Assembly: GCA_963210315.1 (NCBI GenBank)
Contig: OY723294.1
Coordinates: 1,426,001 to 1,490,000 of the forward strand
Reading direction: 5' to 3'
Length of the DNA stretch: 64,000 bases
Source: Rhynchopus euleeides
Lineage: Eukaryota > Euglenozoa > Diplonemea > Diplonemida > Diplonemidae
Shown here: piece after piece, positions 27,254 to 38,194 of the stretch
Numbering within the stretch: position 1 is the first letter of the stretch
Layout of the letters: each line of letters opens with the position of its first letter
Position numbers and translations under genes: made by a program
Notes under the pieces: generated by a model
Database searches by the model: none
What the model saw: the letters and a program-made list of their open reading frames with translations, nothing else
Told to the model about the DNA's origin: nothing

Positions 27254-28528
27254 ATGGCACAGGCGCCTGTCGCCTCTGCAGGCGCACTGGATGCCCCCGA
27301 AGGCACGCCTGCGCGCATTCCTGCGCTGCGGGTGATAGAGTTCTACTCGGGCATCGGGGGTGCCCGTCTCGGGATGGAGCAGTGGGCAGCCGCCGCCGGC
27401 CGCCGGGTCGAAACAGTCGCTGCATATGATATGAACGCACAGGCCAACGCGGTCTACGCGCTGAACTTTAAAATGCAGCCGCGAAATCGCGCCATCGAAC
27501 ACGTCAAACCCCCGGAGCTGAACAAGCTGAAGGCAGACGTGTGGCTCATGAGCCCACCCTGCCAGCCCTTCACCCCTGGCGGCGGGCGTGGCGGGAAACG
27601 CGGCGACGAGGACACCCGCTGCGCCTCCTTCACCCACCTGGTCAAGCTCCTGGCGGAGGGTGCCGCCACACGCCCCGACTACCTCCTCCTGGAGAACGTC
27701 GTCAACTTTGGCGAGTCGCAGGCCTGCGCACAGCTCGCAGACACCCTCCGTGCCGCAGGGTACAGCGTGCGATCTGTCACCGCATCGCCCGACATCCTCC
27801 GGGATCACGCCACCCTAACCCCCGACACGCTCCCATCGGGTGGGGCGGACGACACTCCAACCACACCCGACACCGGCGTGTCAGACGGAGGGATTCCCTA
27901 CAACCGCCCCCGCTTCTACCTGCTGGCGGCGCGGTCTGCCCTGAAGGATCTCGAGGGGGATGTCACCGAGCAGCAGCTGCGCCACGACCTGCATGTGAGG
28001 GACGTGGAGGGGGTGGTGTCGCCCCCCGTGACCCTGTCAGCCTTCCTCGAGTCGCGGGGTGTCGGCATGTCTGGGCATGATGCTGACGGAGCGTTGCGTG
28101 TCGGGGTGGATGCGCTGGGGGCACACCCGACCTACCGCTTCGACTGTGTGGTGCGCAGCGAGGCGGGGCATGTTGCGTCGTGCATCACTAAGTCCTACGG
28201 GCAGAGCCACAGGGGGTCCGGAAGTCTGGTTGTCGTGCCGGGGGCGGAGGAGGAGGAAGTCGATCAGCCTGCAAAGCGCCCCCGCGTGGGGGAGGCTGTG
28301 GCTCCGGCCCGCTCGCTGCGTGTGGCGGGTGGGGAGCTGCCGTCGCATCCGGCGCTGCGTGGGGGTGGCGCGGTGCGGCACCTTTCCCCCGAGGAGGCGC
28401 TTGCCCTGCACGGCTTCCCCCGCGCCTTCTCCTTCCCCCCAGGTGTTGGAAACGTCGGGAAATGGAGGCTTATCGGAAACTCCCTCTCGTGCGACGTGCA
28501 TCGGGTGCTCTGCCGTCTCCTCTTCTAG
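27254..28528 (+). CDS. TRDMT1: Dnmt2/TRDMT1 family tRNA(Asp) cytosine-5 methyltransferase
   Basis: 424 residues. Cytosine-5 methyltransferase motifs in order: motif I FYSGIGG near residue 31, motif IV with the catalytic Cys in MSPPCQPF near 99-106, motif VI LLENVVNFG near 146, motif VIII YNRPRFYLLA near 217 and motif X GKWRLIGNSLS near 405. The CITKSYG...GSGSLV block near 310-322 corresponds to the CFTKSYG...GTGS signature special to Dnmt2, separating it from true DNA methyltransferases. Family members methylate C38 of tRNA-Asp in the cytosol and nucleus. It is slightly longer than usual because of inserts around residues 190-215 and 325-365. The target recognition region has an acidic patch (EEEEVD). 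The ATG follows an acceptor-like ccattccag. Confidence 0.92.
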   Translation: MAQAPVASAGALDAPEGTPARIPALRVIEFYSGIGGARLGMEQWAAAAGRRVETVAAYDMNAQANAVYALNFKMQPRNRAIEHVKPPELNKLKADVWLMSPPCQPFTPGGGRGGKRGDEDTRCASFTHLVKLLAEGAATRPDYLLLENVVNFGESQACAQLADTLRAAGYSVRSVTASPDILRDHATLTPDTLPSGGADDTPTTPDTGVSDGGIPYNRPRFYLLAARSALKDLEGDVTEQQLRHDLHVRDVEGVVSPPVTLSAFLESRGVGMSGHDADGALRVGVDALGAHPTYRFDCVVRSEAGHVASCITKSYGQSHRGSGSLVVVPGAEEEEVDQPAKRPRVGEAVAPARSLRVAGGELPSHPALRGGGAVRHLSPEEALALHGFPRAFSFPPGVGNVGKWRLIGNSLSCDVHRVLCRLLF

Positions 28529-29048
28529 ACAGGGGGCGTGGAGGAGTGTGGGAGGTGGGGGTGTGTGTGGGACGCCCGTTTGGATCATGTCTAGGGGGGG
28601 GGGGGGATTGCAGCGGATCCGTCAGGTACGGAGTATGCATGTGGTGGAGGGGGGGTGGGGTGGGGTGGGCGCATGTGTGGGCCGATGTGGCACAGGATCT
28701 GGCAGGTCTAGCCCTTTTTGCCTTGCCGACTGTGTGGCCAGTGCATGCAGCCTGTGCCCGGCACCTGAGGCCCGTGGCGCATATCGCGATCGACTGGAAC
28801 AGCTGAGAGGGCGACAACGTGCCCTTGGACCAGAAGTGGCTTTGCAGAACCACGATGTGCCCGGCTCCGGCCATCCCCCCCGCTCTCTCGCTCTCTCGCG
28901 TCTGCTTGCACATGCAGTGCACCGCGTACAATTTGAGGGAATGCAATCTATTGGGGGCATGCGCCAGGCCCGAGGAGACACCACAACCACAACCACACAC
29001 CAGGCATACCATACCCGCACACCCAAAACCGCAACCCATTTGAGAAGA
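28529..29048 (+). other. Intergenic region with a motif repeated 1.7 kb downstream
   Basis: No gene seen. 28795-28836 is similar to 30463-30505 (see repeat entries). Confidence 0.5.
28795..28836 (+). repeat. Intergenic conserved motif, copy 1
   Basis: Core GGAACAGCTGA, then after a short variable gap GACAACGT and CCCTT and GGACC. The same order occurs at 30463-30505 in the next intergenic space. It may be part of a small non-coding RNA (a CTGA box is present in both) or a degenerate repeat. Confidence 0.4.
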
Positions 29049-30023
29049 ATGGCCATGATGCGTCTTGCCCTCCTGGCGGCGGCTGCCTCGACGGCGTCTG
29101 GAGCCACCGCCTGCTGCATGGCGTTCCCCTCGTGCCCCAGCGGGTACGAGCAGGTGTCGCTGTACAAGTGCTCGCTGCTGGACTTCTTCTCCCGGACGTG
29201 CACGACGGAGACGCTGTGCTGCTCCACCATCGTGTGCAAGAAGAAGGCCAAGGAGACGTGCAGGTCAAACGACGACTGCGACGCAGGGTTTGCGTGCCGC
29301 TTCGACCAGGAGCAGGACCCCGTGTCGGGCAACGTGAAGTGCCTGGACACGAGGTCGTGCGTGCCGCGTGTGAACGAGGGGGAGCGCTGCAACGGGTTCA
29401 CCCTGCCGTGCATGACGCAGACGTGCCAGGAGGGTCTGCAGTGCGAGTGCGTGGAGGCGACGTGCGACGTTCCCGGGTACTGCAGGAAGCCGAAGAACAC
29501 GCCTGCGCCTGCGAGCAACGCGTGCGGGAAGGATCTGCCCGAGTGCGCTGCTGGCTTCGCGTGCCGTTTCGACCAGGAGGTGGTGAACGGGAACCTGAAG
29601 TGCCTGAACACGATGTCGTGCGTGCCGCGTGTGGGCGAGGGCATGCGCTGCAACGGGTTCGTCCTGCCGTGCACGACGCAGAAGTGCGAGGAGGGTCTGC
29701 AGTGCGAGTGCGTGGAGGCGACGTGCGACATCCCCGGGTACTGCAGGAAGCCGAAGACCAACGCGCCTGCGCCTGCGAGCAACGCGTGCGGGAAGGATCT
29801 GCCCGAGTGCGCCACTGGCCTCGCGTGCCGTTTCGACCAGGAGGTGGTGAACGGGAACGTGAAGTGCCTGAACACGATGTCGTGCGTGCCGCGTGTGGGT
29901 GAGGGTGAGGGCTGCAACGGCTTCACCCTGCCGTGCATGACGCGGACGTGCCTCGAGGGCCTGACGTGCAAGTGCGTGGAGGCGACGTGCGACGCCCCCG
30001 GGGTGTGCACGAAGACGCTCTGA
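29049..30023 (+). CDS. Secreted protein with three Cys-rich repeats
   Basis: 324 residues. A signal peptide (MAMMRLALLAAAASTASG) is followed by a Cys-rich opening segment and three tandem repeats of about 80 residues (about 73-151, 157-235 and 241-322). Each has a CxxxxxECAxGxACRFDQE-like start, a SCVPRV, CNGF, LPC, TC, EGLxCxCVEATCD core and a PGxC close. Linkers are Pro/Ala-rich (APASNACGKDLPEC). Repeats two and three are nearly identical in DNA, so duplication or conversion is recent. The pattern is like small disulphide-knotted extracellular modules; I cannot name the family. A cell-surface or secreted role is likely. The ATG at 29049 starts the signal peptide and follows an acceptor-like tttgag. 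Confidence 0.85.
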   Translation: MAMMRLALLAAAASTASGATACCMAFPSCPSGYEQVSLYKCSLLDFFSRTCTTETLCCSTIVCKKKAKETCRSNDDCDAGFACRFDQEQDPVSGNVKCLDTRSCVPRVNEGERCNGFTLPCMTQTCQEGLQCECVEATCDVPGYCRKPKNTPAPASNACGKDLPECAAGFACRFDQEVVNGNLKCLNTMSCVPRVGEGMRCNGFVLPCTTQKCEEGLQCECVEATCDIPGYCRKPKTNAPAPASNACGKDLPECATGLACRFDQEVVNGNVKCLNTMSCVPRVGEGEGCNGFTLPCMTRTCLEGLTCKCVEATCDAPGVCTKTL

Positions 30024-30787
30024 GGGCGCCCGCCAGCGGGCTAGCGTTTTCTGCTGGCCTCTGACCTTTTCTACGTTCTGCCCCCATCCCAAACAAACCA
30101 CATGACCCCTTTGCATCATCCCTTTATCCTTTTATCCCTCCTTTTGGTGTAGGTGCCCATACACAACAGGTGCTGCGCCTCCGAACGGCAGAAGCGGGAC
30201 GCCACGGTACGGCCATACAGGCCGCATCGGCGTCACCGCACCGCCCCCGCCTCGGGTATCGGCGGCAGCAGATGATTTCCCTGTTTGTTGTGTGTGTGCG
30301 TACGCCTCCTTTCCGTGCGGCTCTATGTTGCGCGCTTTGTTGCCGACATAGCAATGCATGGTTGCTGTTTCTTTTCCTTTGTGCTGATGTGTTGCGTGGG
30401 TAACCAAAGTTACCTCATGATCGAAATCGCAGAAACCCGCAGCGTTCCACTCCTCACCGATCGGAACAGCTGACTACTGACAACGTCCCCTTCGGACCGC
30501 AAGGACATTCTTTTGCCGAAACCCACGCCGCACCGCCCACCCAACCCCCTCCCCACCCTTGCACACCCTGCATGCCCACCCATCTGCCCCAACTATTTTT
30601 TGCCCCCCGGGGGTGAATTGCGTCACCTCTTCACTCTCCCGACAACCCCACACCCCCTCCCTCTCTCCAGCCCCCCCTCCCCCCACAACCCACCACCCCA
30701 CCACCCCACAGGACGGGTGCGGGCAGCCGTGGGGTAGCAGGGGCAGCTGTCCCTCCCGCCCCCCCCCCCCCCCCCACCCTCCTGCAG
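30024..30787 (+). other. Intergenic region
   Basis: No gene. Contains the second copy of the conserved motif and C-rich tracts up to about 17 C near 30,760, then cctcctgcag directly before the next ATG. Confidence 0.5.
30463..30505 (+). repeat. Intergenic conserved motif, copy 2
   Basis: Matches 28795-28836: GGAACAGCTGA, a gap of four to five bases, GACAACGT, CCCTT and GGACC in the same order. Confidence 0.4.
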
Positions 30788-33621
30788 ATGTCAGAGATCT
30801 GCACGGAGTGCGGCGAGATCCCCCGTGGGCCTGTGTGCAGCAAGGGGAGGAACGCCGGGTTCCCCCACAGGGCGGTGAGCTCCGGGTGGCGCGGCACCGC
30901 CGCGGGGAGCGGGCGCCCCACCTCGCCCGCGTCGCAGCGCTCCAAGAGCCCGCCGTCGCCGTCGCGGTACAACATACCGAGCTATGTTAAACACCCCCCG
31001 AGCGGGAGCGGCACAGCTGTCCCCTTCAACTCCAATGGGGAAGACTCCCGGGGCAGCCGGCGAAGCCGCAGCAGCAAATCCGGCCGCAGCCGGAGCGGGC
31101 GGAGCCACAGCCGGCGCCGCCGGCGTCGATCCTCCTCCCCAGGCGCGTCGCACTCCCACTCCAGCGGGGCGGACGGCCGCCGCCGCCGCCGCAGCAGCGC
31201 ATCGAGGACCCGCCGCCGATCTCAGTCACCCCCTTCCCCATCCTACTCCAAATCCCCCGCCCGCTCCCCGCGCGCCGTTGCAGGCGGGATGAAGTACCCA
31301 GCGCCCGACCCGCTCGCCCCACTCCACGGCGGCTCCCACCGGTCTGCCCTGGGCATGTCACAGCCCTCCGTCGTCGCCCCGACCCCCCTTCCCATCGTGA
31401 TGCCCAACAGCTCCAGCGGGGGCGGCGGCGGGGTCCCTGGGGGGCACCACACGGTGGCGGAGACGGAGAACCCACTGCCTATGCCGCCTCCACCGAGGAT
31501 ATGGCCCGGCGCGACTGTGGAGCGGAACCCAGCGTACTGGGACGCCTCGGAGGTGGATGGGGGTGCGGGCAGCAGGGGCACGGTGACAGATGTGGGGGAG
31601 AGGTGGGTTAGGGTGAGGTGGCCCGGCGGCATGGAGGCGAGCCACCGCTGGGGGGAGGAGGGCGCGTTTGACGTCTCCATTGTGTCGGGGCATGCGGGCC
31701 CCGCTCTGGGGTCAACCAGCCCGACGATGCAGCAGGCCCACAGCAGCCACTCCTTCGTGCCTCCCATGCATGGGGACTCCTTTGGGTCGGGCCCTATCTC
31801 CGCCCCCCCAGTCCAGAGGGAGAGCGTGGGAAAACGCCAGGTCGTGTCAGGGCATATCCCTCCTAACGCAACCCCGGCATCGGCTGTGCGGCTGGTGGGT
31901 GCAGGTGGTGGCGGGGTTTCCTCAGCAGGCCTGCCTGAATCTGAGAAGGCCTTCTGCCGTGTGAAGGTGGAAGGGATGCGTCACCTCCACCGCCTGCACT
32001 ATAAGCTGCACATGGCATCCCCTTTTTCCCAGATGCTGGTGGAGATCTTCAGCCAGCTCACAGAGCTGGCCCCGCCGGAGTGGCACCTCTTTTGGGAGGC
32101 GCCGGATGGCGTGAGGGTGCCCCTCCACCGCGACGACACCCCGTCGAAGATCGGGATGCAGGCGGGGCTGCAGAATGTTCACCAGATGCTGCTGTCGCAG
32201 CGGGACGACGGGTGGGTCACCCCGAGGCAGAAGCGTGTCCCGGATATGGAGCCCCTCCACCCTATCGGGCACCAACACCTCCACCAGCAGCAGGCGCAGG
32301 CCACACAGCAGGCTCCGCAGTGGAGCCCACGGCGCGACATGCAAGGGGAGGGGGATCCCTTAAGGTACGACACCCCCCCACGCCTGTTCCCCGGAAACCG
32401 CGTGGTGCCCGATCAGCAGCTGGTGCCGCATCAGACCCCACGGGGTGGAGGCGGTGGGGGCCTGCCGGACCCCTTCCCCCCGCAGGGGTTTGGGGGTACG
32501 GCGGCGTCTCCCGTGTATCCCCCGACAGCGCCGCCTGCAGGGCTGCCGCTGGCGAGGGGTGGTGGTGGTGGCGGCGGCGGCACTGCGGCGGATGCGCGTG
32601 AGAAGGTGGCGCAGGAGGAGCGGATTGTCCTCCTGGAGACGGAGAACAAGATCCTGCGAGATCGGCTCGCCTTCTCGTCGTCCATCCCCGCGGCGGCGGC
32701 GGCGCTGCCGCTCCCGCTCACCCTGGCGGCGCAGGGGTTCTCGCGGCGGACGGCGGATGAGGCAGTGCAGACACAGAGCGTGCGGAGCGAGTCACCTCCT
32801 CTGGAGTCGAGCGAACCCCGTGCACCGCATAGCAGCCCCAACTACCCACTGCCGCCGCCACCGCAGCAGCAGCAGCAGCAGCAGCAGGGTGGGGAGCGGG
32901 TGTGGTCATCGCGTGCATCCCCGCGTGCGCCGTATCGGGAGAGTGGGGTGTCGAGGCATAGCGGGCACCTCGGTGGTTCCGTAGGGGGGGTGTACCCCTA
33001 TGCAGGAGCGGGAGGGGGAGGGGGAGGAGGCGGGGGCGGCGATGGGAAGGATCTCAGTCCTCTGCGGGAGGGGCCGTCGCGCGGGTCGCCCTACCCCGCT
33101 GTGGTGCACAGCGATCCGGAGCAGGAGTGCCGTGCGGCGTATCTGAGGCTGAAGGAGGTGTACCGGTGCTACACGTCGTTCAGGCCGGGGGATGCGGTGT
33201 CGGAGGCGGATAGGATGATAGGCTTCGTGCAGATCTCTGGCGTGGCTGCGCAGAATGGGATCCCTGATGCGAGCATCACCCGCACACTGACAGGGCTGCT
33301 CGGGACCTCCCTGCAGAAGCCTCCGTTATCCTTCGAGGAGTTCACAGAGTCCATGCATCTGGTGGGAACGGTATGTTCATCAGAGCGTTTGTGTTAGTGT
33401 TAGTGTGGGGTAGGGGCTCTTGCGATCCCGCTCGCATCACTTTGTCAGACTGGGGGGGTGGGGTGGGTGTGGTGGTGTGCCACCGAATTTGTATATAGAT
33501 ATCACACAGACACCCCCCCCCCCCCCCCCTCCGCAAATACACAACCAAACACCCACAACCACAGCTGATATACCCGCGAGAAGAAGCGCCCCTCAACAGC
33601 CTGCTGCCCTCCTTTGTGTGA
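30788..33621 (+). CDS. MIB/HERC2-domain protein with SR-rich, ubiquitin-like and EF-hand-like regions (two exons)
   Basis: Exons 30788-33370 and 33565-33621 give 879 residues. Order: a short Cys-containing N-terminus (CTECGEIPRGPVC); an Arg/Ser-rich tract at about 80-150 like splicing-factor RS domains; a MIB/HERC2 domain at about 238-298 (WPGATVERNPAYWD, GTVTDVGERWVRVRW, then a RWGEEGAFDV close); a ubiquitin-fold-like segment at about 390-470; low-complexity Pro/Gln/Gly regions; a short coiled coil near 605-625; and an EF-hand-like pair at about 780-861 ending SFEEFTESMHLV. The intron (194 bp, GTATGT...CACAG) joins MHLVGT in frame to LIYPREEAP and a TGA; without splicing the frame ends nine residues later. 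MIB/HERC2 domains bind proteins in ubiquitin ligases, but no RING or HECT is seen, so a scaffold role is inferred. Confidence 0.8.
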
Positions 33622-35639
33622 TGCGCTTCACTGAAAAAGGCGCCACCTCTGCCTGGCGTGCCAAAGGGCTTGGCGCTGTTCAGATCGATCGGCGCTTTGT
33701 TGCCCCTCCCGCCCCCTTCCCCCCGACCCTCATGTTTCTTCCCATCCCCTCTTCCCCGCCGGGGTCCCCGCCCACTCCTTCCACGTATCGTGTTACGCTG
33801 TGCATTCCAAGGAACGAGGGGTGCCAGGGGGTGGGCACAAAGAAGTCGCCGGCACAAATCTGTTGCTTGGAGGGAGAGGGGTGTTTCAGTGTTTACACAG
33901 AACAAAAAGAAAAAAACGAAACCAGGTGTTCTTGATTGGGGTCAATCATCAGGTGTGGTTGTTTGGTCGTTGCTTCAGCAGACGCTTCCCCCCCAGCCTC
34001 CGCCCCCACCCCACCCCCCCTCACGCCTTCAGGGCAGGGGGGTGTGTGAGGGTATTGTGGGCTCAGTGCATTCGGTTGCATTGGGTTGCCCCCCCTCCTT
34101 CAGGAATTATGAATCTGCCTCCACGCGTGGACCACAAGGGAGGTGTTCGCATCCGAGATGAACAGTGTTTCTTCGGTGTGCTGCTGCCCCCCCCCACTCC
34201 CCACTCCAACTGCAGAGAAGAACATTTTTCCGTGTGTGCGTTGTGCGGAGTGGTGCGTTTGCTATGGGGTTGAAGGGCTAAATCACCGGACTGCCTCCAG
34301 ACACACAACAAAAAAGTGACAAACCGACACTTTTTGTTTTGTGCATCCCTCTGCATAATATGAGTGCCTATACCTGCGCAGGCAAACGGTGTCCTTTTAT
34401 TTTGAAACCACAACATGGCTCCTCGGCAGACCCAGTGTCATGAGGATATCAGATCGGGCAGCGGCTTCTGGGAGCAACGGAACGGCAACCTCTCCTCCCC
34501 ACCCCTCCACAGCAGGGCTGCGGGGGGGGGGGGGGGGGGAGTTGGTTTTTTGTTAACCCAGGTTTGCTGCACAGAACAGCATCTCTCCAACACCTCCAAT
34601 CCTGTCGGCTGTTGGGCTGGGCCATGCTTTTTTTGGGCAAAATAATCATGAGATTCATGTGTGCGGCAGAGAGTCATGCTTTCCTCTGGCTTGATTCGAA
34701 TCGAAGGATTGGCCTGTCCCTAATCAGGTGTCCCACCGACGCTTTCCAAAAAAGACTCACGTGTGTCTGTCTGTCTGTGTGTGTGTCTGCGGAGGCTTGC
34801 ATCGGAGCTCCGCTAGGCGTGTCCCCCCTGCGCCAAACCAAACCCGTGTATTATGATCTCTTCCCACCGACCCTCCACTAGATCCTGTCATATGTAGTGT
34901 GTGTACATGCGCTATTTCGCTTTTGTACGTCTTGCTGTTGTCCCCCTCCATTCGACATGCATCTCCGCCAGCCTTCTTCCTCCTTCCTAGTCTAGTGTTT
35001 TGCTTCAGCACACCTCGGGTTGGGGGGGCGTTGGGGGTTTGGGCTGGGCTGGGTGTCTTGGTGTGTGTGTGTGTGTGTGTGTGTGTGAAGGGTTAAACCG
35101 GAGAAGGGGAGGTGCAATGCAAACCAAGAAGAAAAGTAAGTCTATTATCCGCCGATACATATCAGCGCCGCTGTTGTTCCTCCACCGCCACAACCACCCA
35201 CCCCACCTCGGCCCTCTCTTGACACCCTTTGTGAGTTCGGATTCTCCACACCTGGAGGAACCAACCTGCCCACTGCCTGCTGTACGCACTCACTACGCCA
35301 CACCACCGCACCGCCACACAACAACCGCAGGGCGCTGCTTGCAGCAGGATCATTTAATCACTGCTCTCTGCCCGCCTCCCGCATCACACCAGCAGTGACA
35401 CGAACCCACCTTTAGCACCGAACCACTCTATTTCGCTAAGGGTTGCTGTGTGTGCCACCCCCTCTACCTCTCTTCATATCGCCTGTGTTTGCCTATACTG
35501 CACAAGGAACCCTCCCACCTCCCCCCCAGCAAGGGGTTAGCTTAGTTACCCACCACCACCCCATTTGCACACCTCCCGTCCACGCACCTTTTTTTTTCTG
35601 CTGACTCCGCCCCCTATCCTTTTTTTGCCCGTTTTTGAG
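33622..35639 (+). other. Long intergenic region
   Basis: No supported gene. G/C tracts near 33,510 and 34,520 and a GT microsatellite near 35,062-35,086. A T-rich pyrimidine tract and tttttgag end directly at the next ATG. Confidence 0.5.
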
Positions 35640-36394
35640 ATGAAGTGCGACGCGCGTTTCGCGGACCTGGACGAGACCCAGCGGGTGGAGTGGGAGAAGG
35701 TGGTTGCCTACCTGGCAGCGCACGGGATCTCCTTCGCGCATGTGCAGGGTGCCAGCAGCAGAAGGCGTGATTGCCTCCTCCAGGATGTCTTTGGGGACGA
35801 CATCAAGGGGGCTATGGTGGCCGAGACGGTGTGGAAGCAGAAGACAGGCATCACAGACCATGACGGCGCGAAGCAGGTATGTTTTATTTTTTTTGAAATC
35901 ACACCGGGGTCCGATTCTCACGGTGCGGACTGTAGGAAACACTCCGCGCTGCCAGCACGCTAACCCAAACCACAATACGAAAAATCATGTTTTTTACTGC
36001 AACAGGGGGGGGGGCCCTGCCCTACACGGCGGCACAATTTACTTTTATTCCCACCTGCAACCTAAACCAGATCGCGGAGCTGAAGCGGCGGGTAAAGGCG
36101 TTGGAGTCACGCCTCCGTGTGCCTGTGGGTGCCGCCCTCCACTACGCCCCAGCGGATGGTCCCAGCCTGGGTTCAGGCCATGACCAGCACAAGGTGAGCA
36201 GCTCTGGCACCAAGGGGGAGGGTTCCTCAGAAGTCAGCGCCGCACGCCACGCCGACCCGGCACTCCCAGAGGAACTTCCGCAGAGGATGGACGCAGCGAG
36301 GCTGAAGGCGGCTGCAATTCAGGACGTGCTCTCCAAGGAGCCAGGTGCGGGGCGGATTGTCGAATGGCTCCAAGATGTCTCACCGACGCAGTGA
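35640..36394 (+). CDS. Small two-exon protein, unknown function
   Basis: Exons 35640-35876 and 36071-36394 give 186 residues. Exon 1 encodes a compact helical segment (FADLDETQRVEWEKVVAYL ... DVFGDDIKGAMVAETVW). Exon 2 opens with a heptad-like coiled coil (IAELKRRVKALESRLRV), then a Ser/Gly linker and a C-terminal helix ending DVSPTQ. The intron (194 bp) starts GTATGT, is T-rich near its 5' end and ends aaccag; splicing is in phase 0. I do not recognise the family. The start may be the true ATG, as it follows an acceptor-like tttttgag, or this may be a later exon of a longer gene. Confidence 0.65.
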
Positions 36395-37518
36395 AAATGA
36401 AAGGTAGTTCCGCATCTCCACATTATGGGCAGTGCCCAACCATCGGCTGGAATCATCATTCGGTTGCCACATCGTTATAATGGTTGGGATGCCCGAGGGC
36501 TCGGCGGTGGGGGGGGGCGGGGGGGGGGGGGGGGGAAGGGGAGGAGCGAGGCTGAGGAGAAAACGAGAACGTGGCGGTGGGAAAAAATATATGATGGCAG
36601 AGCAGAAGGTGGGTGCGGGTGGTGGGGGGGGGGGTCCCCCCACCACCGCCCCTCCAATTCCCACCTCCACCTTCACCACCCCCCCCCCCCTCCCACACGT
36701 TTTGTTTTCTCCTGCTGCACACAGCAGCGGGGGAGGGAGGAGGTGGAGATGGAGGTGGAGGCCCCCACGATACCCCACCTTGATCATCCCTTTCGATAAG
36801 AGAAACATTTTTACGCGTGTGTGTCTGTGTGTCCAGTGGAACGATGAGGGAGAGGGAAATGGCAACGTGTGTTGTGCCTGTCGGACACATCGATAGGCCA
36901 TCACACGCCTGACTCATTCATTTTTTACCGGATGGGGGGGGGGGGGATTTTTTATGTTACTGCCCATCGGCCGTCGCCACAGCTCCTCTTCTTCCACCTC
37001 AACACCCCTCCCTCCCTCACCCCCCCCCCCCCCCCACCCCTTCATTTGCCTTCGTCACTCTCGGAGAAGCCGAATCGTCATCACATCTTCCGCCGCTCCA
37101 CCCCCCACCCTTCCTGGATGGAGACGTGTATGAACAAAAGCAATCAGTTGATATTCCGCTCTTTTTGAGGCTTTCTTCCTCCTCTAGACTCTGCAGCCCC
37201 TCAGGATGCACTGGGATTGTTGTGCCATCTCGTGCCGGATATGCGTGTGCTGCCCATCTCTCTCTCTCTGTCTCTCTCCCTCATCTGAGGTTGTTTTTGT
37301 CTATCCAACGCGAAAAAACGGAACAAAGCGAACCCAACACTGCAACCGGTAAAAAAATCAAGTTAGCGGGGGGTGGGGGGCGGAGGAGGGGGGGGGGGTG
37401 TGAGGTTGTGGCGGTGGTGGTTCAGCTCGCATTGCTGACACCACCAATCACACTCCCTCTCTCGTCCCCCCTCCACCTTTCCCCCCCCCCCCCCCCAAGG
37501 CTGGACAAATGCTGCATT
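36395..37518 (+). other. Intergenic region rich in G and C tracts
   Basis: No supported gene; homopolymers near 36,512-36,535, 36,625-36,640, 36,937, 37,021-37,035 and 37,480-37,495. Confidence 0.5.
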
Positions 37519-38194
37519 TTAAAAATAAAAAACATAAAATAAAATAAAGTGCAATAAAATGCAGTAAAATGCAGTAAAGTGCAATAAAGTGCAGGAGAGC
37601 GTGTTGTAGGGGTGGCTCGGCGTGACGGTGGGCAGGATGCTGACCTGCCGTGCCAGGGGACCCTGATCCGCCCACTCTGGCCAACACAAGGCCACCAAGG
37701 CAGTGCCCCCGCCAGGCCCGCCCTGCTGCTGTTCGGCATGCTTGATGCTGCTTCCGAGTGCCGGGGCCAATCAGGCAGCAGGCGCACCCCAGCACCGCAG
37801 GCGCAGCAGGGCGGACCAGCACGGCGGTGTGCGGTGGGCAGTCCACCTTCCTCGGACGTTGTACAGCTGAGCTCTGGCGTACGGGTTCTTCACCATCCCG
37901 TTCGGGGAGGCTGGACATCAGAGCGGACTGAAAGCACTCAAAGCAGGACTGAAGCCAGGCGGAGGCCGCACCGATCAGGTCCTGCGAACCCACCGACCCA
38001 ACATAGGCAGGGCACATCCATCCCGGCCTGCATTCTCTGCCGGAGCCTTGGTGCGTCCCTGTGACCTTCAGGAGAACCTCCGTGCAGGAGCGGTACTTTT
38101 TGCCATCTTCTGCGGGTTTGCGGCTGTCCGCAAACTTGCAGACGTGGCTGCACCTCTGTAAAGTGGGTGTGACTCCAGCATTTGGCCTGTCCAT
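37448..38194 (-). CDS. Possible minus-strand hypothetical protein
   Basis: 248 residues from an ATG at 38194. The first 100 residues are non-repetitive with several Cys and Trp (CSHVCKFADSRKPAEDGKKY, then RSCTEV and GWMCPAYVGSV). The last 30 residues are translated from a short tandem repeat and are probably not functional. It sits between two same-orientation AATGCAGTAAAGTGCA repeat blocks, so it may be the cargo of a mobile element. No family recognised; opposite in direction to all firm host genes. Confidence 0.25.
   Translation of the reverse strand: MDRPNAGVTPTLQRCSHVCKFADSRKPAEDGKKYRSCTEVLLKVTGTHQGSGRECRPGWMCPAYVGSVGSQDLIGAASAWLQSCFECFQSALMSSLPERDGEEPVRQSSAVQRPRKVDCPPHTAVLVRPAAPAVLGCACCLIGPGTRKQHQACRTAAGRAWRGHCLGGLVLARVGGSGSPGTAGQHPAHRHAEPPLQHALLHFIALYCILLHFIALYFILCFLFLKCSICPALGGGGGKGGGGTREGV

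Noticed and set aside
28059..29048. N-terminal extension of the Cys-rich secreted protein
   Set aside because: It overlaps Dnmt2 in another frame and would place the signal peptide in the middle of the protein.
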